Under the pieces are notes generated by a model that saw only the letters and a program-made list of their open reading frames with translations, ran no database searches and had not been told where the DNA came from. This document shows positions 1-8,919 of a DNA stretch of 64,000 bases, piece after piece. Origin of the DNA: Halorubrum xinjiangense (GTDB lineage Archaea; Halobacteriota; Halobacteria; Halobacteriales; Haloferacaceae). Position numbers and translations under genes: made by a program. Numbering within the stretch: position 1 is the stretch's first letter; every line of letters starts with the position of its first letter. The stretch is taken from contig NZ_FNBO01000008.1 in NCBI RefSeq assembly GCF_900102375.1, positions 89,524 through 153,523 on the forward strand, written 5' to 3'.

Positions 1-2
1 GT

Positions 3-797
3 CAGCTCGACCGCGTGGACGCCGACCGGCTCCGCGCGTGGCTCGCGGAGGTTGAGTCGGCGGAGGCGACCGCGGCGCTGATGGTCGCCGTCGCGTACGA
101 CAGGGGAATCGGCACGGCGGAGCTCGCCTCGTGGTACGACCGGTCCGAGGAGTGGATCGAGGACACGGTTGCGGCTCTCGACTCGCCGCGGCTCGTCTCG
201 ACGATCGCCCGGCTCGAAGGGGTCGACGTCGAGGCGGTCGCCGGGGAATCGAACCTCGCGCCGTCGACGGTCCGCGACTGGTTCGACGACCTCGCAGACG
301 GGCCGGTCGCGGAGGCGGCGGACGTGGTCCGGCGGTACGCGGAGGGGTCCGTGGAGCCGGTCCGCACCGGTTCGCCCTCGACCGTCTACCACCTGGACCG
401 GAGCGTCATCGCCGAGAGCGGCTGGTCGATCGATGACGAGGACCTCTTCGAGAAGGCGGCCGAAGCCGACCTCGGCCTGCCGGAGTACGGGCGCTTCCTG
501 GTCGAGCCCGGCGAATCTATACTTGAGGCCGCCGAGCGCGGCGGGCGGTCGTGGCCGTACGCCTGCCGCGGCGGCGCCTGCTCGAACTGCGCCGTGGTCG
601 TCGTCGAGGGCGACGTGGCGATGCCGGGGCAGTCGATCCTCTCCGACGAGCAGATCCGCGAGGCGAACGCCCGCCTCTCCTGCGTCGGTGTGCCGATCAC
701 CGACGAGGTCAAGATCGTCACCGGCGTCGGCGACACCGAGGACCTCGCCGACCTGCGGCTTCCGTCGCCCGCCGACGAGGCTAGCGCTTCGGACTGA
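3..797 (+). CDS. [2Fe-2S] ferredoxin-domain protein, probably 5'-partial
   Basis: The C-terminal ~100 residues are a plant-type [2Fe-2S] ferredoxin domain: an electron carrier with cluster cysteines in the pattern C-x4-C-x2-C (YACRGGACSNC, about residues 184-192 counted from the GTG at 15) and a fourth Cys about 30 residues later (LSCVG). The N-terminal ~130 residues are not ferredoxin. They hold two stretches that read like helix-turn-helix units (around TAELASWYDRSEEWIEDTVAAL shortened to its core, and APSTVRDWFDDL). The frame is open to the left edge, so the true start may lie outside the window; GTG at 15 is the first possible start inside it. The gene ends within a 22-bp tandem array and converges on the ABC permease gene. 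Electron transfer is secure from the cysteines; the role of the N-terminal part is inference. Confidence 0.8.
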   Translation, partial: QLDRVDADRLRAWLAEVESAEATAALMVAVAYDRGIGTAELASWYDRSEEWIEDTVAALDSPRLVSTIARLEGVDVEAVAGESNLAPSTVRDWFDDLADGPVAEAADVVRRYAEGSVEPVRTGSPSTVYHLDRSVIAESGWSIDDEDLFEKAAEADLGLPEYGRFLVEPGESILEAAERGGRSWPYACRGGACSNCAVVVVEGDVAMPGQSILSDEQIREANARLSCVGVPITDEVKIVTGVGDTEDLADLRLPSPADEASASD

Positions 798-917
798 CGA
801 AGCCAGCGACTCGGATTGTCGAAGCCGGCGACTCGGACTGTCGAAGCTGGCGGCTCGGACTGTCGAAGCTGGCGACTCGGACTGTCGAAGCTGGCGGCTC
901 GGACTGTCGAAGCCGCC
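791..917. repeat. 22-bp tandem repeat array
   Basis: Five full units and a partial sixth of a 22-bp unit, each beginning GGACTGTCGAAG and followed by ten bases of the form CTGGCGRCTC. Units start at 791, 813, 835, 857, 879 and 901. The first two copies are the most diverged, and the last three full copies differ only at an A/G position. The array overlaps the ferredoxin stop codon and fills the gap to the convergent permease gene. There are no spacers, so it is a minisatellite and not a CRISPR. Confidence 0.9.
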
Positions 918-943
918 ACGACGGGGAGCCCGTCCGGTCGCGA

Positions 944-1990
944 CTACTCTTCCGTCTCGTAGTGTTCCCCGGCGGCCTCGGGGATCTGCGTCCGGCCGAC
1001 CAACGCGAGGACGACGATCACGACGACGTACGGGATGGTCTGGACCAGCGTGTCCGGGACCGCGTATCCGAGCTGCTGGAGCCGGATCTGCATCGCGTCG
1101 AGGCCGGCGAACAGCGCGCCCGCCCCGAGCGTCCCGATCGGGTTGTAGTTGCCGAAAAGGTACGCGACGATGGCGATGAACCCCTTTCCTTGAACCATCG
1201 TCTCGCCGGAGCCGACGAACTGGCCGATCGACAGCGCCAGCGCAGAGCCGCCGACTCCGGAGAGGACGCCCGAGAGCAGGACGCCGGCGTACCGCACCTT
1301 CGAGACGGAGACGCCGACCGTGTCGAGCGCCTTGGGGTTCTCGCCCGCAGCCCGGAGGTGTTTCCCGAAAGCGGTCTGGTTCAGCAGCCACCACGAGCCG
1401 ACGGTCGCGAGGACCACCAGCGTCGCGGAGTACTGCCACCCGACGCTCACGCCGAGGTTGGGCGTGTTGACGCCGCCGAAGAACACGGTTGACATGAACG
1501 GCGCGAGCCCTAAGGCGATGAGCCAGACGGCCAGCCCGGCGATGATCTGGTCGGCCTTGAACTCGATGCAGACGACCGCGAACACCGCTGCGAGGAACGT
1601 CGAGGCCGCGATGCCGGCGAGGAACGCGACCACGAGCGCCGGGACGCCGAGGACGGCGTTCCCGACCCCGACGACCGACGCGGCGTACACCGACACGAAC
1701 GCCGAGATGATTAACAGTCCCTCCAGCCCGATGTTTATCACGCCCGACTTCTCGGCGAAGATGCCGCCGAGCCCGGCGAGCACGATGGGCGCCGCGAGCC
1801 GCGCCGTCGACGCCCCGGTGCTCGTCGAGAAGACGATGCGGGAGAGGTCGCCCGCGACCGACTCGGGGAACGCGACCCCGAGCACGCCGAGCAGCGCGAG
1901 CACCCCGACGGTGCCGACGACCAGCGAGCGCACGTAGCTCGACTCGCTCGCCCCCGCGAGGAGCGACGACGGCGAGAGCGGGTTACGCAT
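944..1990 (-). CDS. BMP-type ABC transporter permease (second subunit)
   Basis: Inner-membrane permease of a basic-membrane-protein (BMP) type ABC importer, the family that in bacteria takes up nucleosides (NupQ/YufQ type). The 348 residues hold about nine hydrophobic segments, plus the permease signature region FAEKSGVINIGLEGLLI, which is characteristic of this family. The start is set at the ATG whose codons read MRNPLSP: it overlaps the stop of the upstream permease by 8 bases and has GGAGGTGA just upstream, whereas longer starts would run further into that gene. It is the last gene of the operon permease 2 - permease 1 - ATPase (read right to left). Substrate specificity is by family analogy only. 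Confidence 0.9.
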   Translation of the reverse strand: MRNPLSPSSLLAGASESSYVRSLVVGTVGVLALLGVLGVAFPESVAGDLSRIVFSTSTGASTARLAAPIVLAGLGGIFAEKSGVINIGLEGLLIISAFVSVYAASVVGVGNAVLGVPALVVAFLAGIAASTFLAAVFAVVCIEFKADQIIAGLAVWLIALGLAPFMSTVFFGGVNTPNLGVSVGWQYSATLVVLATVGSWWLLNQTAFGKHLRAAGENPKALDTVGVSVSKVRYAGVLLSGVLSGVGGSALALSIGQFVGSGETMVQGKGFIAIVAYLFGNYNPIGTLGAGALFAGLDAMQIRLQQLGYAVPDTLVQTIPYVVVIVVLALVGRTQIPEAAGEHYETEE

Positions 1991-3296
1991 CGGTCTCACC
2001 TCCGTCGCCGCCGGCGGGCTCGTCGGGTTCCGTCGACCCCGAGCCGCCCGCACCGCGCGCGCCGCCGACGCCGGTGTACCGCCCGATCATCCGGAAGAAC
2101 TCCGGCATCGCGACGAACAGGATGATGAGCCCGCGCAGCACCGCGACGAGTTCGGTCGGGACGTCGGTCCGGAAGCCGATCTCCAAGGCGCCGCCCTTCA
2201 GGACGCCGAAGAGGAACGCCGCCGGCAACACGCCGATCGGGTTGTTCCCGGCCAGAATCGAGACGGTGATCCCGTCGAAGCCGAGGTCGGGGATCGAGGC
2301 CATCCACCGCCCCTCGGACATCAGCACCCACACCGAGCCGCCGACGCCGCCGAGCGCGCCGGACAGCGTCATCGCCCGGACCGTCGTGAGCTTCGCGTTC
2401 ACGCCCCCGTACTCGGCCGCTGCGGCCTGGACGCCGCTCGTCCGGAGGTCGTACCCGAGCGACGTGTGCTCGACGAAGTAGTAGAGCCCGCCGATGAAGA
2501 CCACCCCGCCGAGCAGCGCGAGCAGCGCGAAGTCGCTGGACGCGGGGAACAGCCACGGCCGGAACTGCGCGTACTCGGGGACGTAGCGGGTGGCGACCAC
2601 CGAGGAGCCCTCGGCGCGGAACACCTCTAACACGAGCACGTACGCGACGTTCGCGGCGACGAAGTTGAGCATGATCGTCGTGATCACCTCGTTGGCGTCG
2701 GCGTACGCCTTGAGCGCGCCGGGTATCGCGCCCCAGAGCCCGCCGCCGACCGCGCCGGCCGCGGTGCCGGCGACGATCAGCACGACCCCGGCGACGGGGC
2801 CGGCCGGGAGGAGGGGCGCGAGCGCGAGGACCGTGAGCGCGGTCGCGAGCGCGCCGACGACCAGCTGTCCCTGCGTCCCGATATTGAACAGGCCGGCGCG
2901 GAAGGCGACGGCGACGGAGAGCCCGGTGAAGATCAAAAGTGTCGTCTCAGAGAGCGTCAGCCCGAACGAGAGGTTAAACGGCGTCCATCCGGGGGTGAAC
3001 AGCCCGGGGTCGCCGACGGCGAACGGGTAGCCGAGCGCGCCGTTGAACAGCACGAGGTACACCTCGATCGGGTCGTAACAGAAGCCGAGTCCGGTGAGCG
3101 GCATCGTCCACGCCGCGCTCGAACACCCCGCGATCCGACCGGAGACGAGCACGAGCGCGAAGCCGACGACGATCGAAAGGAGGATCGCGGCGACGCTGAT
3201 GAGGAGCCGCTCCGCGACGCTCCGGTCGACGAACGGCGCGACCACGCGGGCAAGGACGGACTGGCCCCGACTCTCCTCTGAGTCAGAATCGCTCAC
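1983..3296 (-). CDS. BMP-type ABC transporter permease (first subunit)
   Basis: Membrane permease (NupP/YufP type) that pairs with the downstream permease to form the translocation channel. It has 437 residues with many hydrophobic segments. The region FRAGLFNIGTQGQLVVGAL is the family landmark corresponding to the one in its partner. It starts at a GTG that shares four bases (GTGA) with the stop of the ATPase gene, which indicates translational coupling. The C-terminus is a Gly/Asp-rich tail. Relative to sugar ABC permeases of the RbsC class it has a longer extracellular section after the first segment. Role by family; substrate probably a nucleoside or purine. Confidence 0.9.
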   Translation of the reverse strand: MSDSDSEESRGQSVLARVVAPFVDRSVAERLLISVAAILLSIVVGFALVLVSGRIAGCSSAAWTMPLTGLGFCYDPIEVYLVLFNGALGYPFAVGDPGLFTPGWTPFNLSFGLTLSETTLLIFTGLSVAVAFRAGLFNIGTQGQLVVGALATALTVLALAPLLPAGPVAGVVLIVAGTAAGAVGGGLWGAIPGALKAYADANEVITTIMLNFVAANVAYVLVLEVFRAEGSSVVATRYVPEYAQFRPWLFPASSDFALLALLGGVVFIGGLYYFVEHTSLGYDLRTSGVQAAAAEYGGVNAKLTTVRAMTLSGALGGVGGSVWVLMSEGRWMASIPDLGFDGITVSILAGNNPIGVLPAAFLFGVLKGGALEIGFRTDVPTELVAVLRGLIILFVAMPEFFRMIGRYTGVGGARGAGGSGSTEPDEPAGGDGGETDA

Positions 3297-4939
3297 GCGT
3301 CCACCCCCTCCTCACCGCCGGTCGCTCCGTCGATCCCGTCGTTCGACGCGTCGTCCGCGCCTTCAGCGCCGTCCGCGCCGTCGACTGCGGCGTCGTGGAG
3401 GGCCGCCCCCTCGACGGAGTCGTCGTCGAGCGACTCGCCCGCCATCAGCAGGCCGATCTCCTCTTCGGTCACGGTCGCGGGGTCGACTACCCCTGTGAAC
3501 TCCCCCTCATGGATCACCGCGAGGCGGTCGGAGAGCCCTTGTACCTCGTCGAGCTTCGAGGAGACCAAGAGGACCGCCTTCCCCTCGGCGCGCAGTTCGA
3601 GCAGCCGGTCGTGGAGGAACTCCGTCGAGCCGATGTCGACGCCGCGGGTCGGGTGAGTAGCGACGACGAGCTCTGGGTCGCGCTCGAACTCCCGCCCGAC
3701 GATGAACTTCTGCTGGTTGCCGCCCGACAGCGACTCGGCCTCCGCCTCGGCGTCCGGCGGCCGGACGTCGTACTGCTCGATGACGGACTCGGCGTGGTCG
3801 CGCGCCGCGCCCCAGTCGAGCCGGCCGCCGCGCGCGAACGGCTCGTCGTGTTGGCTCCCGAGAATGCCGTTCTCTGTGAGGTCGTACGACATCACCAGGC
3901 CGCGCTCCTGGCGGTCTTCGGGGATGAACGCCATCCCGCGGTCGATCCGGTCCCGGCGAGTCTTCCCGACCATCGACTCGCCGCGGTAGCGGATCTCGCC
4001 GGACGCCGTCTCGCGCAGCCCCGTGACCGCCTCGACGAGCTGGGACTGCCCGTTGCCGTCGACGCCCGCGATCCCGAGGATCTCGCCGCCCCGGAGCTCG
4101 AAGGAGAGGTCCGAGACCGCCTCGACGCCTCGGTCGTCCTCGACGCTGAGGTCGGTCACCTCAAGCACGCGCTCGCCCGCCTCCTGCGGCGAGGTCGCGG
4201 GGTCCATCAGCACCTCCCGGCCGACCATCATCTCCGCGAGCTCCTCGCGCGTCACGTCGGCCGCGGCGACGGTGCCCACGTTGACCCCGTCGCGGAGGAC
4301 GGTAATGTCGTCGGCCGCCGACAGCGCCTCACCGAGCTTGTGCGAGATGAAGATGATCGTCTTCCCCTGTTCCGTCAGCTCGTCGAAGACGCCATACAGC
4401 TCCTCGACCTCCTGCGGGGTCAACACCGCGGTCGGCTCGTCCATGATGAGCACGTCGGCGCCGCGGTACAGCGCCTTCAGTATCTCGACGCGCTGCTGTT
4501 CGCCGACCGAGATGTCCGCGATTTTCGCGTCCGGGTCCACGTCGAACCCGTAGCGCTCGCTCAGTTCGACGACGGCTTCGCGGGCCGCCTCCCTGTCGAC
4601 GCGGAGTCCGCCCCAGCTCTTCGGCTCGTTGCCCAAGACGACGTTCTCCCACACCGTCATCGGGTCGACCAGCATGAAGTGCTGGTGGATCATGCCGACG
4701 CCGGCGTCGATCGCGTCCCGCGGCGAGTCGAACGACCGCGGCTCGCCGTCGAGGCGGACGGTCCCCTCGGTCGGCTGGTAGAGGCCGTACAGCACGTTCA
4801 TCAGCGTGGTCTTACCGGCCCCGTTCTCGCCGAGCAGGGCGTGGACGCTCCCGCGCTCCACCGCGAGATCGACGTCGTCGTTCGCGACGACCCCGGGGAA
4901 TCGCTTCGTGATGCCGTCCAAGTGGACCGCCGGGTTCAT
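3293..4939 (-). CDS. BMP-type ABC transporter ATP-binding protein, two ATPase domains
   Basis: Cytoplasmic ATPase of the importer (NupO/YufO type), 548 residues with two fused nucleotide-binding domains. Domain 1 has Walker A GENGAGKTTLMNVLYG, signature ISVGEQQRVEILKAL and Walker B VLIMDEPTAVL. Domain 2 has a degenerate Walker A (GVDGNGQSQLVEAV, with Gln where the catalytic Lys should be) and signature SLSGGNQQK. This one-good, one-degenerate layout is usual in sugar and nucleoside ABC ATPases. The C-terminal ~50 residues are an acidic Gly/Asp/Ala tail. It starts at ATG 4939, about 140 bases after the lipoprotein gene on the same strand, so the binding protein may have its own promoter or be read through. 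Confidence 0.93.
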   Translation of the reverse strand: MNPAVHLDGITKRFPGVVANDDVDLAVERGSVHALLGENGAGKTTLMNVLYGLYQPTEGTVRLDGEPRSFDSPRDAIDAGVGMIHQHFMLVDPMTVWENVVLGNEPKSWGGLRVDREAAREAVVELSERYGFDVDPDAKIADISVGEQQRVEILKALYRGADVLIMDEPTAVLTPQEVEELYGVFDELTEQGKTIIFISHKLGEALSAADDITVLRDGVNVGTVAAADVTREELAEMMVGREVLMDPATSPQEAGERVLEVTDLSVEDDRGVEAVSDLSFELRGGEILGIAGVDGNGQSQLVEAVTGLRETASGEIRYRGESMVGKTRRDRIDRGMAFIPEDRQERGLVMSYDLTENGILGSQHDEPFARGGRLDWGAARDHAESVIEQYDVRPPDAEAEAESLSGGNQQKFIVGREFERDPELVVATHPTRGVDIGSTEFLHDRLLELRAEGKAVLLVSSKLDEVQGLSDRLAVIHEGEFTGVVDPATVTEEEIGLLMAGESLDDDSVEGAALHDAAVDGADGAEGADDASNDGIDGATGGEEGVDA

Positions 4940-5080
4940 TCACCCGTAACTCCGCGTCGGAGCCTAAAAACGCGCGGATTCCGAGCTAACACGCCCGGTC
5001 CTGTCTCTCGTCTGACCGGAGTGGCAGAAAATTCCGCCGGCGGGATCTCGGTCCCGAGACCGGAGTCCCCCGCGGCGCGT

Positions 5081-6163
5081 TCAGTCCGTCGTCTCCGGGA
5101 CTTCGATGTTGCCGTCGATGATCTCGTCGCGCGCGTCCGCCACCGCGGTCGTGATATCTTCGGGCACTTCGTCGCCGATCTCCTGTCCGTAGACGCACTC
5201 GACGCCGTTGGAGTCTAAGCCGAGCGCCGTGGTGCTTCCGCCCTGGTGGTCGTCGTCGATGACGTTCGAGATCGACTCGTACACCGCGGTGTCGACGCGC
5301 TTCACCATCGACGCCAGGATGACGTCGGAGAACGACTCGTTGGAGACCGACTGGTCCTGGTCGACGCCGAAGGCGAACCGGCCCTCCTCTTCCGCGGCCT
5401 GGAAGACGCCGACGCCCGTCGCGCCCGAGGCGTGATAGATGATGTCGGCCCCGCTCTGGTACATCGACAGCGCCGCCTCCTGTCCGCCCGTCGGGTCAGC
5501 ATAGCTGCCGACGTAGCTCGTGGTGACGTCGACGTCGTCCGTGGCGTAGTCGACGCCGGCCTCGAAGCCGGCCTGGAACCGGCGGATCACCGGGCTGTCG
5601 ACGCCGCCGACGAAGCCGACGGTCGTCGAGTCCGGGTCCGTCTCGCCGGCGCCCGCCGAGAACTCGGTCTCGGTCAGGCGGCCGGCGAGCACGCCCATCA
5701 GGAACGAGCCCTCGTGCTCGCGGAACAGGTAGCTCGCGACGTTCGGCTCGTCGACGACGGTGTCGACGATCATGAAGTCCTGATCGGGGTACTCGGGCGC
5801 CGTCTCGGTGAGCGCGTCGCCCTGGTTGAACCCGATGGTGGCGACCAGGTCGTACGCCGGGTCCGTCGACCCCGCGTACTGCTGTTGGAACTGCTCGAAC
5901 TCGCCGGCGCCGTCGGGCTCCGACTCGTCGTACGCGATGCCGAACTCCTCTTCGGCCTGGAAGATGCCCTGCTGGGCGGCGTCGTTGAACGAGTTGTCGC
6001 CGAGGCCGCCGTCGGAGTAGACGATGCCGACCCGCGCCGGCACGTCGCCGTCGCCCCCGTCGCCGCCGTCGCCGCTCGGGCCGCCGCTACACCCGGCGAG
6101 GCCGACGAGGCCCGCTGCGCTTGCCGCCTTGATGAACCGCCGCCGATCGAAGTCGGATGCCAT
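5081..6163 (-). CDS. BMP-family substrate-binding lipoprotein of ABC transporter
   Basis: Extracellular binding protein of the BMP/Med family that captures the substrate for the downstream permeases. The start at MASDFDRRRFIKAAS gives a textbook Tat signal: twin arginine RRRF, a hydrophobic run and lipobox LAGC, followed by a Gly/Asp linker. A longer reading frame exists upstream but would bury this signal, so the ATG at 6163 is preferred. Family landmarks are GIVYSDGGLGDNSFNDAAQQ near the N-terminus and GFVGGVDSPVIRRFQAGFEAG in the middle. It is the promoter-proximal gene of the four-gene importer. Assignment is firm; the ligand is unknown. Confidence 0.92.
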   Translation of the reverse strand: MASDFDRRRFIKAASAAGLVGLAGCSGGPSGDGGDGGDGDVPARVGIVYSDGGLGDNSFNDAAQQGIFQAEEEFGIAYDESEPDGAGEFEQFQQQYAGSTDPAYDLVATIGFNQGDALTETAPEYPDQDFMIVDTVVDEPNVASYLFREHEGSFLMGVLAGRLTETEFSAGAGETDPDSTTVGFVGGVDSPVIRRFQAGFEAGVDYATDDVDVTTSYVGSYADPTGGQEAALSMYQSGADIIYHASGATGVGVFQAAEEEGRFAFGVDQDQSVSNESFSDVILASMVKRVDTAVYESISNVIDDDHQGGSTTALGLDSNGVECVYGQEIGDEVPEDITTAVADARDEIIDGNIEVPETTD

Positions 6164-6351
6164 CTCACTCGTACCCCCGTCGGAACGCGGCATAAATTCG
6201 TCGTTCTCGGGGCGTCGATGTGGCACGTTCGTGAAAAGAGGCGGGCGTTTCCGGGGGAATCCTCGGTCTATTCCGGCGTTCCGATCCACGAACCCGGATT
6301 TCCCACGGTCGTTCATCGGACCGGGCACCGCGGCGGAACGGCGGCGGAACG

Positions 6352-6406
6352 GCGGCCGAACCGCCCGGGTGCCTATGCGGCGGCCGAACCGCCCAAGCGC
6401 CTACGC
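6352..6406. repeat. 28-bp direct repeat, two copies
   Basis: Two adjacent copies of a ~27-base sequence beginning GCGGCCGAACCGCCC and ending GCCTAYGC, with period 28, at the 3' end of the phosphohexomutase gene. The second copy supplies the gene's TAG stop, so the repeat straddles the coding end. Coordinates are accurate to a few bases. Confidence 0.7.
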
Positions 6407-7903
6407 GGCGGCGACCGCGTCCTCGACGACGCCCTCGACGTCGGCGACGAGGGCGTCGACGTCGTCGCTCTCGGCGTAGATGCGGACGTACGGCTCCGTC
6501 CCGGAGGGGCGAACGAGCGTCCACGAGGCGTCCTCGAACTCCAGCCGGACGCCGTGGTCGGTGTCGACTGCGGCCTCGGGGAACGCCTCCGGCAGCGTCG
6601 TCTCCAGGCGGTCCATCACGGGTTCCTTCGCGTTGTCGGGACAGCAGACGCTCACCTTGCGGTACGGGCGCTCGGTGACCGGCTTCCGGAGCGCCTCGAG
6701 CCCCTCATCGGCGACGAGTCGGGCGATCACCGCCGCCGAGGTCACGCCGTCGATCCACCCGCCGAAGGCGACGTGGATGTGCTTCCACGGCTCGGCGGCG
6801 AACACGACTCGGGTGTCGTCGCCGCCCGCTCCGTCCGCGGCCGCCGCCTCCCGCACCGCCGCGATGCCCTCGTGGAGCGCGCCGAGCCGCACGCGCTCGA
6901 CGCGGCCGCCGGCGTCGCGGACGCGCTCGTCGATCCGGCCGGAGGCATTCGGCGTCGTCACGACGACGGGGTCGGCCGCGTCGCTCGTGCGGGTGTATCG
7001 CTCCGCGAGGACCGCGAGGACCGTGTCCTCGTGGACGACCTCGCCGTCCGCGTCGACGATCACGATCCGGTCGGCGTCGCCGTCGTGGCCGATGCCGAAG
7101 GCGAACCCCTCGGCCGCCCCATCTTCATCACCGCCGACCTCGGGTAGCCGGCCCGGGTTCTCGACGTCCTCGTTGGCGTCGGCGATGAACGCGCGCAGGT
7201 CGGCGAGTGTCTCCGGGGTCGGCTTGCTCCCGCGACCCGGGAAGTGGCCGTCGACGTTCCCGTTGAGCGTGACGACGTCGGCGCCGAGCTCGCGGAGGAC
7301 GGTCGGCGTGGCGGGCGCGCTCATCCCGTTGCCGCAGTCGACCGCGACCCGGAGGCCGTCGAGGGGCGCGCCGAACCCCGCGGCGTACTCCCGCACGTCG
7401 TCGAGGTAGCCGCCGAGCGGGTCGGTCCTTGTCGGCTCGGTCCACTCGTCCCACGGGGCGACCGGCTCCTCGTCGGCGACGCGCGACTCGACGGCACGCT
7501 CCGCGTCGCGGTCGAACTCGGTCCCGTCGCGGAACAGCTTGATCCCGTTGTCGGTCGGCGGGTTGTGCGAGGCGGTGAGCATCACGCCGTAGCGCCCCCG
7601 CGAGGCGTGCGCGAGCACCGGCGTCGGGAGCCGCCCGGCGCGGCGCACGGCGACGCCGCCCGCGGCCAGTCCGGCCTCCATCGCGGCCGCGAGCGCCGGG
7701 CCGGTCACCCGGCCGTCGCGGGCGAGCACGACGGTCGGCTCGGGGGTCGAATCGGAGGACGATCCGGCGGTCGGTTTCTCGGCAGAGTCGTCGGTTCGGC
7801 TTCGAATCTCGGCGCCCACGGCTCGCCCGACGGCGAGCGCGAGCGCCGGCGTGACGCGGTCCTCGACGCCGCCGCGGATCCCGGCGGTTCCGAACAGGTC
7901 CAT
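6401..7903 (-). CDS. glmM: Phosphoglucosamine mutase / phosphomannomutase family protein
   Basis: Alpha-D-phosphohexomutase that interconverts hexose-1- and hexose-6-phosphates for nucleotide-sugar and glycan synthesis. It has all four family landmarks: the phosphoserine loop LTASHNPPTDNG (about residue 109), the metal-binding loop GHDGDADR, the sugar-binding region GGWIDG and the phosphate-binding loop RPSGTEPYVR near the C-terminus. At 500 residues it is slightly longer than bacterial GlmM (~450) because of acidic loops. ATG at 7903 is preferred over a GTG three codons earlier because FGTAGIRG then sits at the usual distance from the start. Whether it prefers glucosamine, mannose or glucose phosphate cannot be told from sequence, so the symbol is tentative. 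Confidence 0.88.
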   Translation of the reverse strand: MDLFGTAGIRGGVEDRVTPALALAVGRAVGAEIRSRTDDSAEKPTAGSSSDSTPEPTVVLARDGRVTGPALAAAMEAGLAAGGVAVRRAGRLPTPVLAHASRGRYGVMLTASHNPPTDNGIKLFRDGTEFDRDAERAVESRVADEEPVAPWDEWTEPTRTDPLGGYLDDVREYAAGFGAPLDGLRVAVDCGNGMSAPATPTVLRELGADVVTLNGNVDGHFPGRGSKPTPETLADLRAFIADANEDVENPGRLPEVGGDEDGAAEGFAFGIGHDGDADRIVIVDADGEVVHEDTVLAVLAERYTRTSDAADPVVVTTPNASGRIDERVRDAGGRVERVRLGALHEGIAAVREAAAADGAGGDDTRVVFAAEPWKHIHVAFGGWIDGVTSAAVIARLVADEGLEALRKPVTERPYRKVSVCCPDNAKEPVMDRLETTLPEAFPEAAVDTDHGVRLEFEDASWTLVRPSGTEPYVRIYAESDDVDALVADVEGVVEDAVAAA

Positions 7904-7986
7904 GTCGACCACCTCGGCGCCCGGGAGTTAGTAGGCGTCGGTTGCGGGCACGGCGTTTAAGCCGGACGCGGCCGCACCGTCGGCCG

Positions 7987-8265
7987 ATGACCGACCGCGT
8001 TCGCGCGCACGTGTTCGTCTCAGGTCGCGTTCAAGGCGTCTACTACCGGGCGAGCACCCGCGACGCCGCCCGCGAGACGGGCGTCGACGGCTGGGTGCGG
8101 AACCTCGACGACGGCCGGGTCGAGGCCGTCTTCGAGGGCCCAGAGGGCGACGTTCGCGACATGGTGGCCTGGTGTGAGACCGGAAGCGAGGCCGCCGACG
8201 TCGACGACGTAGACGCGGAGTACGGCGAGCCGGAGGGCGAGGACGGGTTCGAGGTCAGGTGGTAG
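7987..8265 (+). CDS. acyP: Acylphosphatase
   Basis: Small cytosolic enzyme that hydrolyses acyl phosphates. At 92 residues it has the normal family length. It carries the phosphate-binding loop with catalytic Arg in VSGRVQGVYYR and the second motif GWVRNLDDGRVEAVFEGP, which contains the catalytic Asn. The start is the ATG giving MTDRVRAHVF; an upstream in-frame GTG would add a basic extension not seen in the family. It is transcribed divergently from the phosphohexomutase gene, with a short promoter region between them. Confidence 0.95.
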   Translation: MTDRVRAHVFVSGRVQGVYYRASTRDAARETGVDGWVRNLDDGRVEAVFEGPEGDVRDMVAWCETGSEAADVDDVDAEYGEPEGEDGFEVRW

Positions 8266-8309
8266 ACCGCGGTGCGGGGAGACGCAGCAGCGACGGGCCC
8301 GGATACGAC

Positions 8310-8891
8310 TCAGTCGTCGTCCGCGGCAGTCGTCGGTCCGGCGATGCCGCCGGGTCCGTCTCGAACGCCGAGTTCCTCCAGCGCGCGTAACACCACGATC
8401 GCCTCGACCACGTCGCGCTCCTCGGTGTAGGGGTCGTCGACCGCGTCAAGCGTCGCCTCGGCCTCCTGTTCGAGCCGCGATTCCAGCTCCGTCTGGTCTG
8501 TCTCGGCCTTCGTCGCGGACAGCAGCGCCTCGTGGTCCTCGCGGAGATCCAAGGAGACGTGCGCGGCGTTACATCGCGAGAGGGGATGCGTGTCCATCTC
8601 GATGGCGAGGTCGCTCACGAGGTCCCAGTCGTCGGCACAGAAGCGGAGCGTCACCGTGCCAACCACGTCACGCCACGCGATCGGCTCGCCGTTCTCCAGC
8701 AGCCTGAGCGCCCGCGGCGGCACCGCGATCCGGGTGTGGGTGTCGTCCCGGCCGCACAGGCAACAGGGGGTGTTCTTCAGTCCGGCGTACACGGCGATCC
8801 GTACGCGCCGGAGAAGGGTGTGCGTTTCGCCGGCGGAGCGCTTTCGCCCGCGCCGGGAGCTCGGTCGACGGGTCGCGATCGCACAAAGCAC
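8310..8891 (-). CDS. Conserved haloarchaeal protein with Cys/His motifs, function unrecognised
   Basis: I do not recognise this family. The 193-residue frame has a Cys/His cluster (NTPCCLCGRDDTHTR), a second Cys/His region (DTHPLSRCNAAHVSLDL), then an acidic helical C-terminal half (ESRLEQEAEATLDAVDD) ending in TTAADDD. The Cys pairs suggest metal binding, but no complete zinc-ribbon spacing is visible. The start is uncertain: the first ~30 residues are basic and low in acidic residues, unlike the rest, so translation may begin near VYAGLKN. It is divergent from the membrane protein at 8920. Confidence 0.6.
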   Translation of the reverse strand: MLCAIATRRPSSRRGRKRSAGETHTLLRRVRIAVYAGLKNTPCCLCGRDDTHTRIAVPPRALRLLENGEPIAWRDVVGTVTLRFCADDWDLVSDLAIEMDTHPLSRCNAAHVSLDLREDHEALLSATKAETDQTELESRLEQEAEATLDAVDDPYTEERDVVEAIVVLRALEELGVRDGPGGIAGPTTAADDD

Positions 8892-8919
8892 TTACACCGT
8901 CGGTGGAACGAAAGCCACG

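Noticed and set aside
791..917. CRISPR array
   Set aside because: Units are contiguous without spacers and no cas gene is in the window. The same applies to 14950-15050.
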